Assembly: GCF_000614125.1 (NCBI RefSeq) | Contig: NZ_BAKJ01000001.1 | Span: 152,489-216,488, forward strand | DNA length: 64,000 nucleotides | Source: Bacteroides rodentium JCM 16496 | GTDB lineage: Bacteria > Bacteroidota > Bacteroidia > Bacteroidales > Bacteroidaceae | Reading direction: 5' to 3' | Shown: positions 7,994 to 18,403 of the stretch, piece by piece | How the letters are laid out: every line of letters starts with the position of its first letter | Position numbering within the stretch: position 1 is the first letter of the stretch | The notes under the pieces: generated by a model | What the model saw: only the letters and a program-made list of their open reading frames with translations | Database searches by the model: none | What the model was told of the DNA's origin: nothing | Program-made: the position numbers and the translations under genes

Positions 7994-9799
7994 ATGACTT
8001 ATCATCATTTGTCTGTCCTGGTGCATCGCCAGGCAGAGAAGTATGGAGACAAAATAGCCCTGAAATACAGGGACTATGAAACTGCACAATGGATACCCAT
8101 CTCTTGGAAAGAGTTCTCACAGACTGTACGCCGGACTGCCAATGCAATGGTGGCTTTGGGAATAGAGCCACAAGAGAACGTCGGTATCTTCTCGCAGAAT
8201 AAACCCGAATGTCTCTTTACTGATTTCGGTGCATTCGCCAACCGGGCGGTGACTATACCTTTGTATGCTACCAGCTCACCGGCCCAGGCACAGTATATCA
8301 TCAATGATGCACAGATACGTTATCTGTTTGTAGGCGAGCAGTTCCAGTACGATGCCGCTTTCAGCGTGTTCGGATTTTGCCAGTCTCTGCAGCAGCTCAT
8401 CATCTTCGACCGTGCTGTGGTGAAAGATCCGCGCGACATGACTTCCATCTATTTTGATGAATTTATGGCAATGGATGAAGAGTTGCAGCACAATGCCATT
8501 GTAGAAGAGCGTACAGCAGCTGCCTCAGATGATGACCTCGCCAATATCCTTTATACTTCCGGTACTACCGGTGAGCCGAAAGGTGTCATGCTCCATCATT
8601 TCAATTATAGAGAGGCTTTCCGCATTCATGATATCCGATTGCCTTTCATGACAGACCGGGATGTTTCCATGAACTTCCTTCCGCTGACCCATGTATTCGA
8701 AAAGGCATGGACCTACCTTTGTATACACCGGGGGGTGCAGGTCTGCATCAATCTCCGTCCACAGGATATCCAAACTACTATTAAAGAGATACGCCCTACA
8801 CTGATGTGCAGTGTACCCCGTTTTTGGGAGAAAGTCTATGCCGGTGTGCAGGAGAAGATTTCCCAGGAAACCGGTCTGCGTAAGGCGATGATGTTGGATG
8901 CCATCAAGGTGGGCAGGACGCATAACATTGATTATTTGCGCCAAGGAAAGACTCCTCCGATGATGCTTCATCTGAAATACAAGTTCTACGAAAAGACCAT
9001 TTATGCTCTGCTGAAGAAGACGATAGGTATTGAGAACGGTAATTTCTTCCCTACGGCAGGTGCTGCTGTGCCCGATGAAATCTGCGAGTTTGTGCATTCT
9101 GTAGGTATAAACATGGTGGTAGGTTATGGTCTGACGGAATCTACGGCTACCGTTTCCTGCTTCCTCAACGAAGGCTATGAGATTGGTTCCGTAGGTACGG
9201 TGATGCCTGATGTGGAGGTGAAGATTGGCGAGAACAACGAGATACTTCTTCGTGGTAAGACTATCACTACCGGCTACTACAAGAAACCGGAGGCAACGGC
9301 TGCTGCCATCGACCGTGACGGTTGGTTCCACACGGGTGATGCCGGTTATTTGAAGGATAGCCATCTGTATCTGACGGAGCGTATCAAAGACTTGTTCAAG
9401 ACCTCCAACGGAAAATACATTTCGCCGCAGGCATTGGAAACGAAGCTGGCTATTGACCGTTACATTGACCAGATTGCTGTCATTGCCGATGAGCGTAAGT
9501 TTGTTTCCGCTTTGATAGTTCCCGTTTATGGCTTTGTGAAGGATTATGCCAAGGAGAAAGGCATTACATACAGCAATATGAATGAGTTACTGCAACATTC
9601 CAAGATACAAGCGTTGTTCCGTGCCCGTATTGATACCTTGCAGCAGCAATTTGCCCATTATGAGCAAGTGAAGCGTTTCACCCTTCTGCCGGAACCATTC
9701 AGCATGGAGCGGGGCGAGCTGACGAACACGCTGAAGCTGAAACGACCGGTGGTGGCAAGGAATTACAAGGAGCTGATAGACCGGATGTACGAGGGATAG
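7994..9799 (+). CDS. AMP-forming long-chain acyl-CoA synthetase (FadD/ACSL-type)
   Basis: Protein of 601 residues of the ANL adenylating superfamily. It should activate a fatty acid with ATP to an acyl-adenylate and then transfer it to CoA at the cytoplasmic membrane. Motifs in order: the P-loop-like YTSGTTGEPKGVM near residue 190, the VGYGLTESTAT adenine-binding motif near 375, GWFHTGDAGYL near 440, LTERIKDLFKTSNGKYISP (A8 hinge and acyl-group region) near 460, and the catalytic Lys in the C-terminal domain (LTNTLKLKR near 578). Length is typical. It is divergent from the M20 gene and convergent with the M16 gene. Preferred chain length is not readable. Confidence 0.92.
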   Translation: MTYHHLSVLVHRQAEKYGDKIALKYRDYETAQWIPISWKEFSQTVRRTANAMVALGIEPQENVGIFSQNKPECLFTDFGAFANRAVTIPLYATSSPAQAQYIINDAQIRYLFVGEQFQYDAAFSVFGFCQSLQQLIIFDRAVVKDPRDMTSIYFDEFMAMDEELQHNAIVEERTAAASDDDLANILYTSGTTGEPKGVMLHHFNYREAFRIHDIRLPFMTDRDVSMNFLPLTHVFEKAWTYLCIHRGVQVCINLRPQDIQTTIKEIRPTLMCSVPRFWEKVYAGVQEKISQETGLRKAMMLDAIKVGRTHNIDYLRQGKTPPMMLHLKYKFYEKTIYALLKKTIGIENGNFFPTAGAAVPDEICEFVHSVGINMVVGYGLTESTATVSCFLNEGYEIGSVGTVMPDVEVKIGENNEILLRGKTITTGYYKKPEATAAAIDRDGWFHTGDAGYLKDSHLYLTERIKDLFKTSNGKYISPQALETKLAIDRYIDQIAVIADERKFVSALIVPVYGFVKDYAKEKGITYSNMNELLQHSKIQALFRARIDTLQQQFAHYEQVKRFTLLPEPFSMERGELTNTLKLKRPVVARNYKELIDRMYEG

Positions 9800-9902
9800 G
9801 TTACCTGTGCCCATTTCGGGCTTCTTGTAGATTTGTTTTTGCATTATGCGTGCGTATACGCGCGTTCTGAAGAATAATCTCTGCAAACTCTATATTTAAA
9901 AA

Positions 9903-9970
9903 AGGCGCGGATTACGCGGATTTCACGGATGCTGTAAATTAAATCCGTGCCTTCCGCGTAATCCGCGCCT
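9903..9970. repeat. Hairpin repeat between convergent genes
   Basis: Arms 9903-9920 and 9953-9970 are perfect 18-base inverted repeats (AGGCGCGGATTACGCGGA and its complement), with a second inner pair CACGGAT/ATCCGTG. It lies in the 228-base gap between the acyl-CoA ligase and M16 genes and could end transcription from both sides. Related hairpins occur at 13024-13089 and 30244-30359. Confidence 0.8.
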
Positions 9971-10027
9971 GATATTATAGCACGATGGAAGTGCTTATGT
10001 GCTTTTACCCGTCTTCGGGCTTGTTGC

Positions 10028-12946
10028 TTAATATCCGAAGATGTCTTCCGTGGTCAGTTCCGTAACGGTGCCAATCTCTTCCAGGGCTTTCATGTTCAGT
10101 TCCTTCTTGTCGCCGAGGATGCAATAGAAGTAGGTGCGTCCTTTAATCCATTCCTTTTGGAAGTTGACTGCATCCTGTAGGGTGGCTTTCTGCACGTCTT
10201 CGTACAACTGGATGCGGCTGTCGGTGTCTAGGCCGAAGTCTTGCGCGTTGATGTAGCTCCAGATGACGTTGTCCTTGATGATGCGTTCCGTGCGCAGGCG
10301 GGCTATCAGTCCTTCTTTGGCAAGCCGGAAGGCGGTTTCGGACTTCGGCATGTTGTTGATGATGTCGTTGAAGGTGGCGATGGCGTCCGTCATCTTGTCG
10401 TTCTGCGTGGCGATGTAGGTGCTGATGCTGTAGTTATACTTGGGCAGGCTCGGCTTGTCCAGTCCCGCCCATGCGGAATAGGCCAGGCCGCGGCTTTCGC
10501 GCATCTCCTGGAAGACGATGGAGTTCATGCCTCTGCCGAAGTATTCGTTGTAGATGCGGCGTGGCGATTCGATGGCAGGGTCGAATTTCTCTCCCCGGTT
10601 GGAATATTGTGCCATGTATATCTGTTTGGCATCATAGGGGGCGATGTATATCCGGGTCTCATTGGTGGGCTGCTGCTTGAACTCGATGCCTTGCGGGAGT
10701 TCCTGTAACGTTTCGGGCACACGGTGCTTCTGGTTGATGACGGCAAGCAAGTCTTCTTGTGAAGAGGGACCGTAGTAGGTTATCCGGTGCTTGAAGCTGT
10801 TCAGCTGATGGATGCGGTCCACCAGTTCTTGCGGATTCATCCCTTTCAGTTCCTTTTCGCTTAGCAGGTTGGTGGAGGGGTTCTGCGGTCCCCATTGCAT
10901 GTATGCCTGCAGGCGGCTGAAGTTCTGCGACTGGTTCAGCTTGGCGTCTGCCCGGCGTTTCAGTTGGTCGTCCACCAGGTTGCCGTAGGCTTCTGCGTTC
11001 ACTTGGGCGTCGGCAAGCAGTTTCTCAAACAGTTCCACGGCTTGGGGCATGTTTTCGTTCAGGCCGGAGAGCACGATGTAGGTGCGTTCGCTGCCCGGGG
11101 CGACGAAGAAGTTGCATGCCATGCGGTAGAACTCGCTTTTCACCTCTTCGGGAGTCATGTCCGAGGTGCCCAGGTATTCGAGGTACTGGGCGGCGGTGCC
11201 CAAGGCCTTGTCGTTGCGGTTGCCCATGTCGAAGAGGTACATCAGTTGGAACAGCTCATTGGCGTTGTTCTGTTTGTAGATGACGGGGATGTCCGCTTTG
11301 GCTTTCAGCATGTCGAGGTCTTTGGAGTAGTCGAGGAAGACCGGTTCGATGGGCTGCACGGTGCTTGCCTGTATCTCTTTGAGGAAGGCACTTGCCGTGT
11401 CGCGGTTCATCACGATGGGGGTGATTTGCGGCTTGCTTATCTTCTTCTCGTTGGGGTCTTTGCCCTGTTTTTTGTAGATGATGGTGTAGTTGCTGTCCTT
11501 CAGGTATTTGTTGGCAAAGTCCACGACGTCCTGCTTGGTCAGTCGGGACATGCGTTCCAGGGAGGTGACCTCGTCGGCCCAGTCGCTGCCGTTCACGAAT
11601 GACTCTACAAACCAGTCGGCGCGGGCGTCGTTGCTCTCTTGTTGTTGCAGCTGGTAGAGCTTGAAGTTGTTGATGTTGGCTTCCAGGATTTTCTCGTCGA
11701 AGTCGCCGTCGCGCAGTTTCTTCAGTTCGCCTAAGAGGAGGTCTTTCACTTCCTCCAATGTCTGTTCCTGTTTGGGGCGTCCCTGCATGGCGAACACGCT
11801 GTAGTCTGCCATTGTCATGGGGTAGCAGTAGGCGCTCAGTGCCTTTTGCTGCTGCATCAGGTCGAGGTCTATCAGCCCGGCCTGTCCGTTGTACAGGATT
11901 TGTGAAACTACTTCTAATGTCTCCACGTCCTTGTGGGCAGCTCCGGGGAAGCGCCATGCCAGGGCTACGCTTTCGGCATCGAGTCCATAGACTTCGCGTA
12001 CCACGGGCGAGGTGATTTCAGCCTCTTCCGGTCGTGCGGACTTGGGCAGTTGGGGGTTGGGTTGCAAGGAGCCGAAGTGCTTGTCGATGGTGGCAATCAT
12101 CCGGTCGGGGTCGAAGTCACCGGAGAGGCAGATGGCCATGTTGTTGGGCACATACCATTGCTTGTAGTAGTTTTTGATGTTGGTGATGGAAGGGCTTTTC
12201 AGATGTTCCTGCGTGCCCAGCACGGTTTGCGTGCCGTAGGGGTGGTGGGGGAAGAGGGCGGCGAGCATGTTCTCGTACACCTTGCGCGAGTCGCTGGTGA
12301 GGGACATGTTCTTCTCTTCGTACACCGTCTCCAGTTCCGTGTGGAAACCGCGGATGACACAGTCCTTGAAGCGGTCGGCCTGTATGCGTGCCCAGTTCTC
12401 CACTTGGTTGCTGGGGATGTCTTCGGTGTAGCAGGTCACGTCGAAGCTGGTGTAGGCGTTGGTTCCGTTGGCACCGATGGCGGCCATCAGCTTGTCATAC
12501 TCGTTGGGGATGGCGAGCTTGGACGCTTCGTAGGAGAGGCTGTCTATCACGTGGTAGATGTCTTTGCGGGCGATGCTGTCGGTGGTTTTGCGGTAGACTT
12601 CGAATTGCTGTTCGATTTGGTCCAAGAGCGGTTTTTCGGCTTCGTAGTTCTGTGTGCCGAAGTGGGAGGTGCCTTTGAACATCAGGTGCTCAAAGTAGTG
12701 TGCCAGCCCGGTGGTCTCTGCCGGGTCGTTCTTGCTGCCCACGCGCACGGCGATGTAGGTCTGGATGCGGGGTTGGTCCTTGTTGACGGTCATGTAGACC
12801 TTCAGACCGTTGTCCAGTGTGTAGATACGTGCCTTCAAGGGGTCGTTGGGCACGGTTTCATAACTGTACTTTGAGGTACAACTTCCCAGGCTCAGTACTG
12901 CCAATAGCAGCAGGGAGAGGGCGCTTCTGTAAGATAGTCTTTTCAT
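10028..12946 (-). CDS. M16-family zinc metalloprotease (pitrilysin/insulinase type), lipoprotein
   Basis: Protein of 972 residues. A signal peptide ends in a lipobox (LSLGSC, Cys near residue 23), so it should be anchored in the envelope. The inverted zinc motif HxxEH is seen as HYFEH near residue 85, with the downstream third ligand in the stretch ELETVYEEKNM. Length fits the two-repeat M16 layout with an active N-terminal half and an inactive C-terminal half. It probably degrades peptides in the periplasm. The gene is intact, convergent with the acyl-CoA ligase, and has a good -7 box at 12975-12982. Confidence 0.92.
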   Translation of the reverse strand: MKRLSYRSALSLLLLAVLSLGSCTSKYSYETVPNDPLKARIYTLDNGLKVYMTVNKDQPRIQTYIAVRVGSKNDPAETTGLAHYFEHLMFKGTSHFGTQNYEAEKPLLDQIEQQFEVYRKTTDSIARKDIYHVIDSLSYEASKLAIPNEYDKLMAAIGANGTNAYTSFDVTCYTEDIPSNQVENWARIQADRFKDCVIRGFHTELETVYEEKNMSLTSDSRKVYENMLAALFPHHPYGTQTVLGTQEHLKSPSITNIKNYYKQWYVPNNMAICLSGDFDPDRMIATIDKHFGSLQPNPQLPKSARPEEAEITSPVVREVYGLDAESVALAWRFPGAAHKDVETLEVVSQILYNGQAGLIDLDLMQQQKALSAYCYPMTMADYSVFAMQGRPKQEQTLEEVKDLLLGELKKLRDGDFDEKILEANINNFKLYQLQQQESNDARADWFVESFVNGSDWADEVTSLERMSRLTKQDVVDFANKYLKDSNYTIIYKKQGKDPNEKKISKPQITPIVMNRDTASAFLKEIQASTVQPIEPVFLDYSKDLDMLKAKADIPVIYKQNNANELFQLMYLFDMGNRNDKALGTAAQYLEYLGTSDMTPEEVKSEFYRMACNFFVAPGSERTYIVLSGLNENMPQAVELFEKLLADAQVNAEAYGNLVDDQLKRRADAKLNQSQNFSRLQAYMQWGPQNPSTNLLSEKELKGMNPQELVDRIHQLNSFKHRITYYGPSSQEDLLAVINQKHRVPETLQELPQGIEFKQQPTNETRIYIAPYDAKQIYMAQYSNRGEKFDPAIESPRRIYNEYFGRGMNSIVFQEMRESRGLAYSAWAGLDKPSLPKYNYSISTYIATQNDKMTDAIATFNDIINNMPKSETAFRLAKEGLIARLRTERIIKDNVIWSYINAQDFGLDTDSRIQLYEDVQKATLQDAVNFQKEWIKGRTYFYCILGDKKELNMKALEEIGTVTELTTEDIFGY

Positions 12947-12974
12947 TACGTGTGACTTATTAAGTTGATAGCGA

Positions 12975-12982
12975 CAAAGATA
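12975..12982 (-). promoter_or_regulatory. Probable -7 box for the M16 protease gene
   Basis: Reads TATCTTTG on the minus strand, 28 bases before the start codon; matches TAnnTTTG. The -33 element is weak. Confidence 0.5.
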
Positions 12983-13023
12983 GGCGTTTTTTTGATTTGA
13001 AACGAACTTACTGATTTCTTTCA

Positions 13024-13089
13024 GGCACGGATTACACGGATTTTCATGTCTTTTCCAATGTATCCGTGATTTTCCGTGTAATCCGTGCC
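13024..13089. repeat. Hairpin repeat of the CACGGATTACACGGA family
   Basis: Arms 13024-13040 and 13073-13089 are perfect 17-base inverted repeats (GGCACGGATTACACGGA and complement), with an inner ATCCGTGA copy. It lies in the 594-base gap between the M16 gene and the first SusC gene. That gap also holds a second hairpin (13095-13171) and AT-rich sequence near 13280-13360, but no gene. Confidence 0.8.
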
Positions 13090-13094
13090 CGAAC

Positions 13095-13171
13095 CCTACT
13101 TGCTCCGTATAAAGCCCGTACTTTCTCCGTTTGGAAGTACTTGTAGGCGGAGAATGTACGGAGTAAGTAGG
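13095..13171. repeat. Imperfect long hairpin upstream of the first SusC gene
   Basis: CCTACTTGCTCCGTA at 13095-13109 pairs with 13157-13171 (14 of 15 positions), and an inner ACTTTCTCCG pairs with CGGAGAATGT. It lies directly after the preceding hairpin repeat and about 370 bases before the SusC start. It could be a structured RNA or an operator; neither is shown. Confidence 0.55.
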
Positions 13172-13540
13172 AGCCGGGTACGGGAATAATGCAGGCTAAC
13201 TCCCGTGAATTATGCAAGGTGGGTAAATATTTGCGTTTGGGCAATCCTCATAGATACCCAGTCTGAGGGGTTATACAGCGGATTTATTTATTAGTGCAAT
13301 TTTTTTTTCATTTTTCGATAGGGTTGCAGCCGTGTATCCGGTTTTATATACGAAAGCTTGAAAGAAATTCTGCAGAATAAGCTTTGAGTATTAACCGTAA
13401 TTTCTGATTGCCTATGGAGCACACCGGAGCAAAAATTGAAACGGACAGTCAAGCTGGCCGGGCGGAAGGACAGGACCGCTGAAATCTGTTTATTAACTTA
13501 ACACCCATTTATCTAATATTCAATTAATGAAAAGCAGCTT

Positions 13541-16500
13541 ATGAAAAGAAAATTTATGCTGACTTTGGCGTGCCTGCTGGCAGCCATCGGTTGGGTAACA
13601 GCTCAAAACTCCCCTATTAAAGGTATTGTAATTTCGGCTGATGACAAAGAGCCCGTCATAGGTGCCTCCGTACTGGTGAAAGGCACTACCATCGGATGTG
13701 TCACCGACCTCGACGGTAAGTTCACCATCGAGGATGCTCCCGCCGATGCGAAATTGCTTCAAGTCTCCTTCGTGGGTATGGCCACTGTAGAAGTTCCCAT
13801 CACTCCGGGAATCATCCGTGTGACTTTGAAAAGCGATACGGAATTGTTGGACGAAGTAGTGGTAACCGCTTTGGGTATCGCCAAGAAATCCAAGACCTTG
13901 ACCTACTCCACCCAGGTGGTGAACGGCGATGAGCTGGTCCGCGCCAAAGACCCCAATATGATGAATGCCCTGGCCGGTAAGACTGCCGGTGTGCAGATTA
14001 ACAAAAGTTCCTCCGGGCTGGGAGGTTCCTCCAAGGTGATTATCCGTGGTAACCGTTCGGTAGGTGGCAGTAACCAACCGCTGTATGTGATTGACGGTGT
14101 GCCATTCGGATCGTCTACCAATGAAAATACGGCAACTTCTATCGGCGGTAATAATGATAGCGGTAACTATGACCGTGGCGATGGTATCTCCAACCTGAAT
14201 CCCGACGATATTGAGAGTATGAACATTCTGAAAGGTCCTGCCGCCGCAGCTTTGTATGGTAGTTCAGCCGCCAACGGTGTGGTTATCATCACAACCAAGA
14301 AAGGTAAGGAAGGGCGTGCCAGCATTACTTTCAATACCAGCACTACTATTGATAATGCCGCATACGGTATTCCCGAATTCCAAAACCACTATACCGGAAC
14401 AAGTACCAGTTGGGGAAGTGAATTGAAAGGCGGAAGTCCCGATTACACCAAAGACTTTTTCAAGACGGGAGTGACCACTATCAACTCTCTCTCCCTGAGC
14501 ATGGGCTCACAAGCCATTCAGACCTACTTCTCGTACGCCAACACCTACGGCAAAGGCGTGGTCGAAGGCAACCAGCTGGTAAAGCATAATTTCAACTTCC
14601 GCGAGACAGCCAATTTCTTCAACAACAAGCTGACTATTGATGCCAACATCAACGGTATGTATCAGAAGGGTAACAACCGTACCACTTCCGGCGGTTACTA
14701 CATGAACCCCTTGGTTGGTCTCTACCACTTTCCGCGTGGTGGTGTGGAAGGCGGCAAAGATTTCAACTACTATAAGGAGAATTATCAGGTTCTCAATCCT
14801 TCACGTAACATAATGGATCAGAACTGGTATAAGACTCAAGGTTCTGATATGGAACAAAATCCCTATTGGTTGATCCATAAAATCCCGAATGAGGACACCC
14901 GTTATCGCACAGTGTTTAATTTGAGCGTAAATTATAAATTCAACAATCTCTTCAGTATTCAGGCTCGTGGAAATGCTGATTATGTGGTGGATAAGAACAA
15001 TACCCGCATGTATGCCGGCACAAGCCCGATACTTTGCGGAATAAATACCACAGGTTCCGGTACTAACGGCCGTTATATTTATGGTGAGACCAGCAGCCTT
15101 TCCACTTACGGGGATGTGCTGTTCACTTATCAGCAAAACTTCGAAAAATTCAGTGTCAATACATCGGTAGGTGCCAGTATCAACGACTATAATGGCAATG
15201 GTACAGGTTTTGATTCCTATCCCGGTACTCTTTCTGTTCCCAATGTGTTTACTATGCAAAATTGCTTCTTGAACAAAGGTTCCTTGACCGATTGGAAGAC
15301 ACATACACAAAATCAGGCTGTGTTCTTCACCGGACAGTTCGGCTTCATGGACCAATTGTTCCTGGATTTTACTGCCCGTAACGAGTGGACTTCCACGTTG
15401 GCATTTACGAAGTATAAGAACAAAGGTTTCTTCTATCCGTCAGTAGGTATGACATGGGTCATGAACGAAACTTTGAAACTGCCTGAATGGATTGACTTGG
15501 GTAAGATTCGCGGTGCATGGTCTAAGGTAGGTAACGGTTTGAACGCTTACACTTCCAATCCGCTGAACTGGGTAACCAAGAGCGGCAGCATCGGTTTTAA
15601 CACCACAGCGCCTTTTGCCGAATTGAAACCGGAAATGACCACTTCTATTGAATTTGGTACCGAATGGCGTTTCTTCGGCAGTCGTTTGGAGTTTGACTTC
15701 ACTTATTATAAGACCAATACCAAGAACCAGCTCTTCTCGCTGGATGCACCGGCAGGTTCGGAATATAATACCTACTACATCAATGCCGGCAATATCCAAA
15801 ACACAGGTGTTGAAATCATGATGAGCGGGACTCCCGTCATGACCAAGAATTTCCGTTGGAAAACTGGATTGAACTTTGCTACCAACAAGAACGAAGCCAA
15901 AGAATTGGCAGGCGATGCTTTCCCGTATTTCCAGTTTAATGGTGGTGAAAGTAACAACGTATGGAGCCGTTTGGAAGTAGGCGGTTCGTTTGGTGACATC
16001 TACGGAACTACCTTTGTTCGCGATGAAAGCGGCAAGATTAAGTTTGAAAAAGATAAGGATGGCGATGAAATGCCATTGGTTGACAAGTCAAGCATCAAGA
16101 AATTGGGTAATTCCACTCCCGACTTTAACCTTAGCTGGAGCAATACGATTACTTGGAAAGACTTCTCGCTCTATTTCTTGATTGATGGTCGTTTTGGTGG
16201 TGACGTGATGTCTCTGACAGAGGCAGACCTTGACCAACAGGGTGTGAGCAAGGCTTCCGGCGATGCCCGCGACCGTGGCTATGTGTTGCTTGAAGGTCAT
16301 CGGATTTCCGGTGGTGATGAAAACAATAAATATAGAGCTATCAACAAGTTCTATAACCTTGTAGGTGGACGTGCCGGTGTGACCGAATACTATATGTATA
16401 GCGCTACTAATATTCGTCTGCGTGAGTTGTCACTCTCTTATTCACTGCCTCGGCCGCTGCTGAACAAAGTGGGTATCATTAAAGAAGCACAAATCTCGTT

Positions 16501-16648
16501 GGTAGGCCGCAACTTGTTCTTCTTCAAGAACAATGCTCCTTACGATCCCGATGGTATGTTGTCAACAAGCAACCGTTTGCAGGGGGTGGATGTATTCGGT
16601 ATGCCCACTAATCGCTCAATAGGTTTCAACTTAAAGGTTAACTTTTAA
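13541..16648 (+). CDS. SusC/RagA-family TonB-linked outer-membrane transporter (glycan locus 1)
   Basis: Intact protein of 1035 residues. Signal peptide 1-21, a carboxypeptidase-regulatory-like domain at about 25-105 (starting IKGIVISADDKEPVIGASV), a short TonB box region (LDEVVVTALG near 105), a plug domain with the usual VQINKSSSGLGGSSKVIIRG and LYVIDGVPFG, and a 22-strand barrel ending in LKVNF. It should import an oligosaccharide across the outer membrane with energy from TonB. The SusD-like gene follows after 15 bases. There is no STN domain, so no sign of anti-sigma control. Codons start at ATG 13541; a five-codon ORF at 13527 overlaps the leader. Confidence 0.95.
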   Translation: MKRKFMLTLACLLAAIGWVTAQNSPIKGIVISADDKEPVIGASVLVKGTTIGCVTDLDGKFTIEDAPADAKLLQVSFVGMATVEVPITPGIIRVTLKSDTELLDEVVVTALGIAKKSKTLTYSTQVVNGDELVRAKDPNMMNALAGKTAGVQINKSSSGLGGSSKVIIRGNRSVGGSNQPLYVIDGVPFGSSTNENTATSIGGNNDSGNYDRGDGISNLNPDDIESMNILKGPAAAALYGSSAANGVVIITTKKGKEGRASITFNTSTTIDNAAYGIPEFQNHYTGTSTSWGSELKGGSPDYTKDFFKTGVTTINSLSLSMGSQAIQTYFSYANTYGKGVVEGNQLVKHNFNFRETANFFNNKLTIDANINGMYQKGNNRTTSGGYYMNPLVGLYHFPRGGVEGGKDFNYYKENYQVLNPSRNIMDQNWYKTQGSDMEQNPYWLIHKIPNEDTRYRTVFNLSVNYKFNNLFSIQARGNADYVVDKNNTRMYAGTSPILCGINTTGSGTNGRYIYGETSSLSTYGDVLFTYQQNFEKFSVNTSVGASINDYNGNGTGFDSYPGTLSVPNVFTMQNCFLNKGSLTDWKTHTQNQAVFFTGQFGFMDQLFLDFTARNEWTSTLAFTKYKNKGFFYPSVGMTWVMNETLKLPEWIDLGKIRGAWSKVGNGLNAYTSNPLNWVTKSGSIGFNTTAPFAELKPEMTTSIEFGTEWRFFGSRLEFDFTYYKTNTKNQLFSLDAPAGSEYNTYYINAGNIQNTGVEIMMSGTPVMTKNFRWKTGLNFATNKNEAKELAGDAFPYFQFNGGESNNVWSRLEVGGSFGDIYGTTFVRDESGKIKFEKDKDGDEMPLVDKSSIKKLGNSTPDFNLSWSNTITWKDFSLYFLIDGRFGGDVMSLTEADLDQQGVSKASGDARDRGYVLLEGHRISGGDENNKYRAINKFYNLVGGRAGVTEYYMYSATNIRLRELSLSYSLPRPLLNKVGIIKEAQISLVGRNLFFFKNNAPYDPDGMLSTSNRLQGVDVFGMPTNRSIGFNLKVNF

Positions 16649-16663
16649 ATAGCAGATACGATT

Positions 16664-18279
16664 ATGAAGAATATATTTAGACTTATGGCTACAGCGTTGC
16701 TGGCTGCTTCCATGTTCTCGGCATGTACGGGTGCCTTTGAAGATTTGAATACGAATCCTAAAGGCGTTTCGGACGAAGAACTGAAACAAGATAACAACTA
16801 CATTGGTATGCACTTCATTCCCATGATGCAATCCATCTATTACAACAAGGGGGCCGGAACCAATGTATGGGAGTATCAGCTGATTCAGAATTTGAATGCG
16901 GACTTATGGTCGGGCTATCTCTCTACGGCTACAGCATTTGCCGGTAATGTCAGCAATGTGACTTATTCCATGAATGCCGGTTGGAATGACAACTGCTGGA
17001 GCTATGCCTATAACAATGTGATGGTGGAAAGCTTGAAGATTACGAAGAAATGCCTGGCCGATATGGAGGTTTACGCCCACTTCGAAGCCATCAATACCAT
17101 TTGCCGCGTAGTGGCGATGTCTCGTCTGGTAGACCAATACGGTTGCATCATCTATACACACTATGGCGAATCTGCCGTAGGCGGTAAGTATGATTCGGGT
17201 AAGGAGGCTTACACGAAATTCTTTGAAGAACTGGCAGAGGCTGCCGATGTGTTACGTGCAGCCAGAGAAAAAGAGGTGGCTTCGTTCGCTTCATTTGACT
17301 ACGCTTATGGCGGCGACTTGGACAAATGGGCTAAGTTGTGCAATACCATCCGCTTGCGCTTGGCCATGCGTATCGCTAATTTTGATGCTTCCTGGGCAAA
17401 GAAAGAGGCTGAAGCGGCTATGGCAGACAGCAACGGATTGATTGAAACGAATGATGCAAACTTTGCTATTGCCGGCAATGGTTATTCCCATCCGCTTTAT
17501 GGCATTGCCTTTAGTTATGAAGACGGGGTGCTGAATGCCAATATTCCGTCTATCTTGGGCGGAATGGGTGACGACCGGCTGAATAAGTGTGCGACTAAGA
17601 ATGCAGAAGGTAAAATCTGGGGTATTCGGTGCGGTATTAAAGGTTTGGAAATTGATGTTGATAAGGATAAAGGAGAAAATAGAGCTAGATATTTGCCTAT
17701 TGTCAGCCGTCCTAACGTAACTGAATATACGCCTGCTATCTTGCTACTGCCGCTGAAACCATTTTGTTGGAAGCCGAAGCTGCTTTGCGTGGCTGGAATG
17801 TGAACGGCAAGGGAACAGCGAAGGAATTGTATGAAAAAGGTATCAGGACTTCGTTTGAACAATGGGGAGCAAGCTTGGGAGACTACTTGAACAGTACCAC
17901 TACGGCTGCTGACTATGTAGATCCGATTATTACTGACGCAAGCATTGAAGGACAGAGCCAAGTAACCGTGAAGTGGGAAGAAGGGCTGAGCAATGAGGAG
18001 AAGTTCGCCAAAATTGCTACGCAACGTTGGATTGCCATTTTCCCGGAAGGTATGAACGGATGGGCTGAAGTACGTCGTACCGGTTATCCGAAACTGATAC
18101 CGGTCATGGTGAACATGAGCCAGGGTGAAATTGACACCGACTTGGGTCCCCGCCGTTTGCCGTTTACAATCAATGAGAAGGATAGTAATCCCGATTACGC
18201 CGATGCCGTTTCCAAGCTGGGTGGTCCTGATAAAGCCGGTACCCGTATATTCTGGGATGTTGATAAACCGAACTTTTAG
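16664..18279 (+). CDS. SusD/RagB-family surface lipoprotein (glycan locus 1), frameshifted in this sequence
   Basis: About 538 residues after repair. The signal peptide ends in a lipobox (MFSAC, Cys near residue 20), followed by FEDLNTNPKGV, typical of the SusD-like_2 group. It should cap the SusC barrel and bind the glycan at the cell surface. Frames 16664-17803 and 17764-18279 join near 17741, where ATCTTGCT should read ATCTTTGCT and then gives PAIFATAAETILLEAEAALRGW. The C-terminal part has the usual RWIAIFPEGMNGWAEVRRTGYP. It is the partner of the preceding SusC and probably shares its transcript with the GH9 gene 124 bases downstream. Confidence 0.93.
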
Positions 18280-18403
18280 GCAGGTAAGGAGATTTGTTTG
18301 GGTTTAACATGTCTGGTACATCGAGAAAACGTTGTGTCTTTGTCAGATGAAGCGGGGATTTCTCGGTGTACCTTTATGTCTAATTTATATAGTATCATGT
18401 AAA

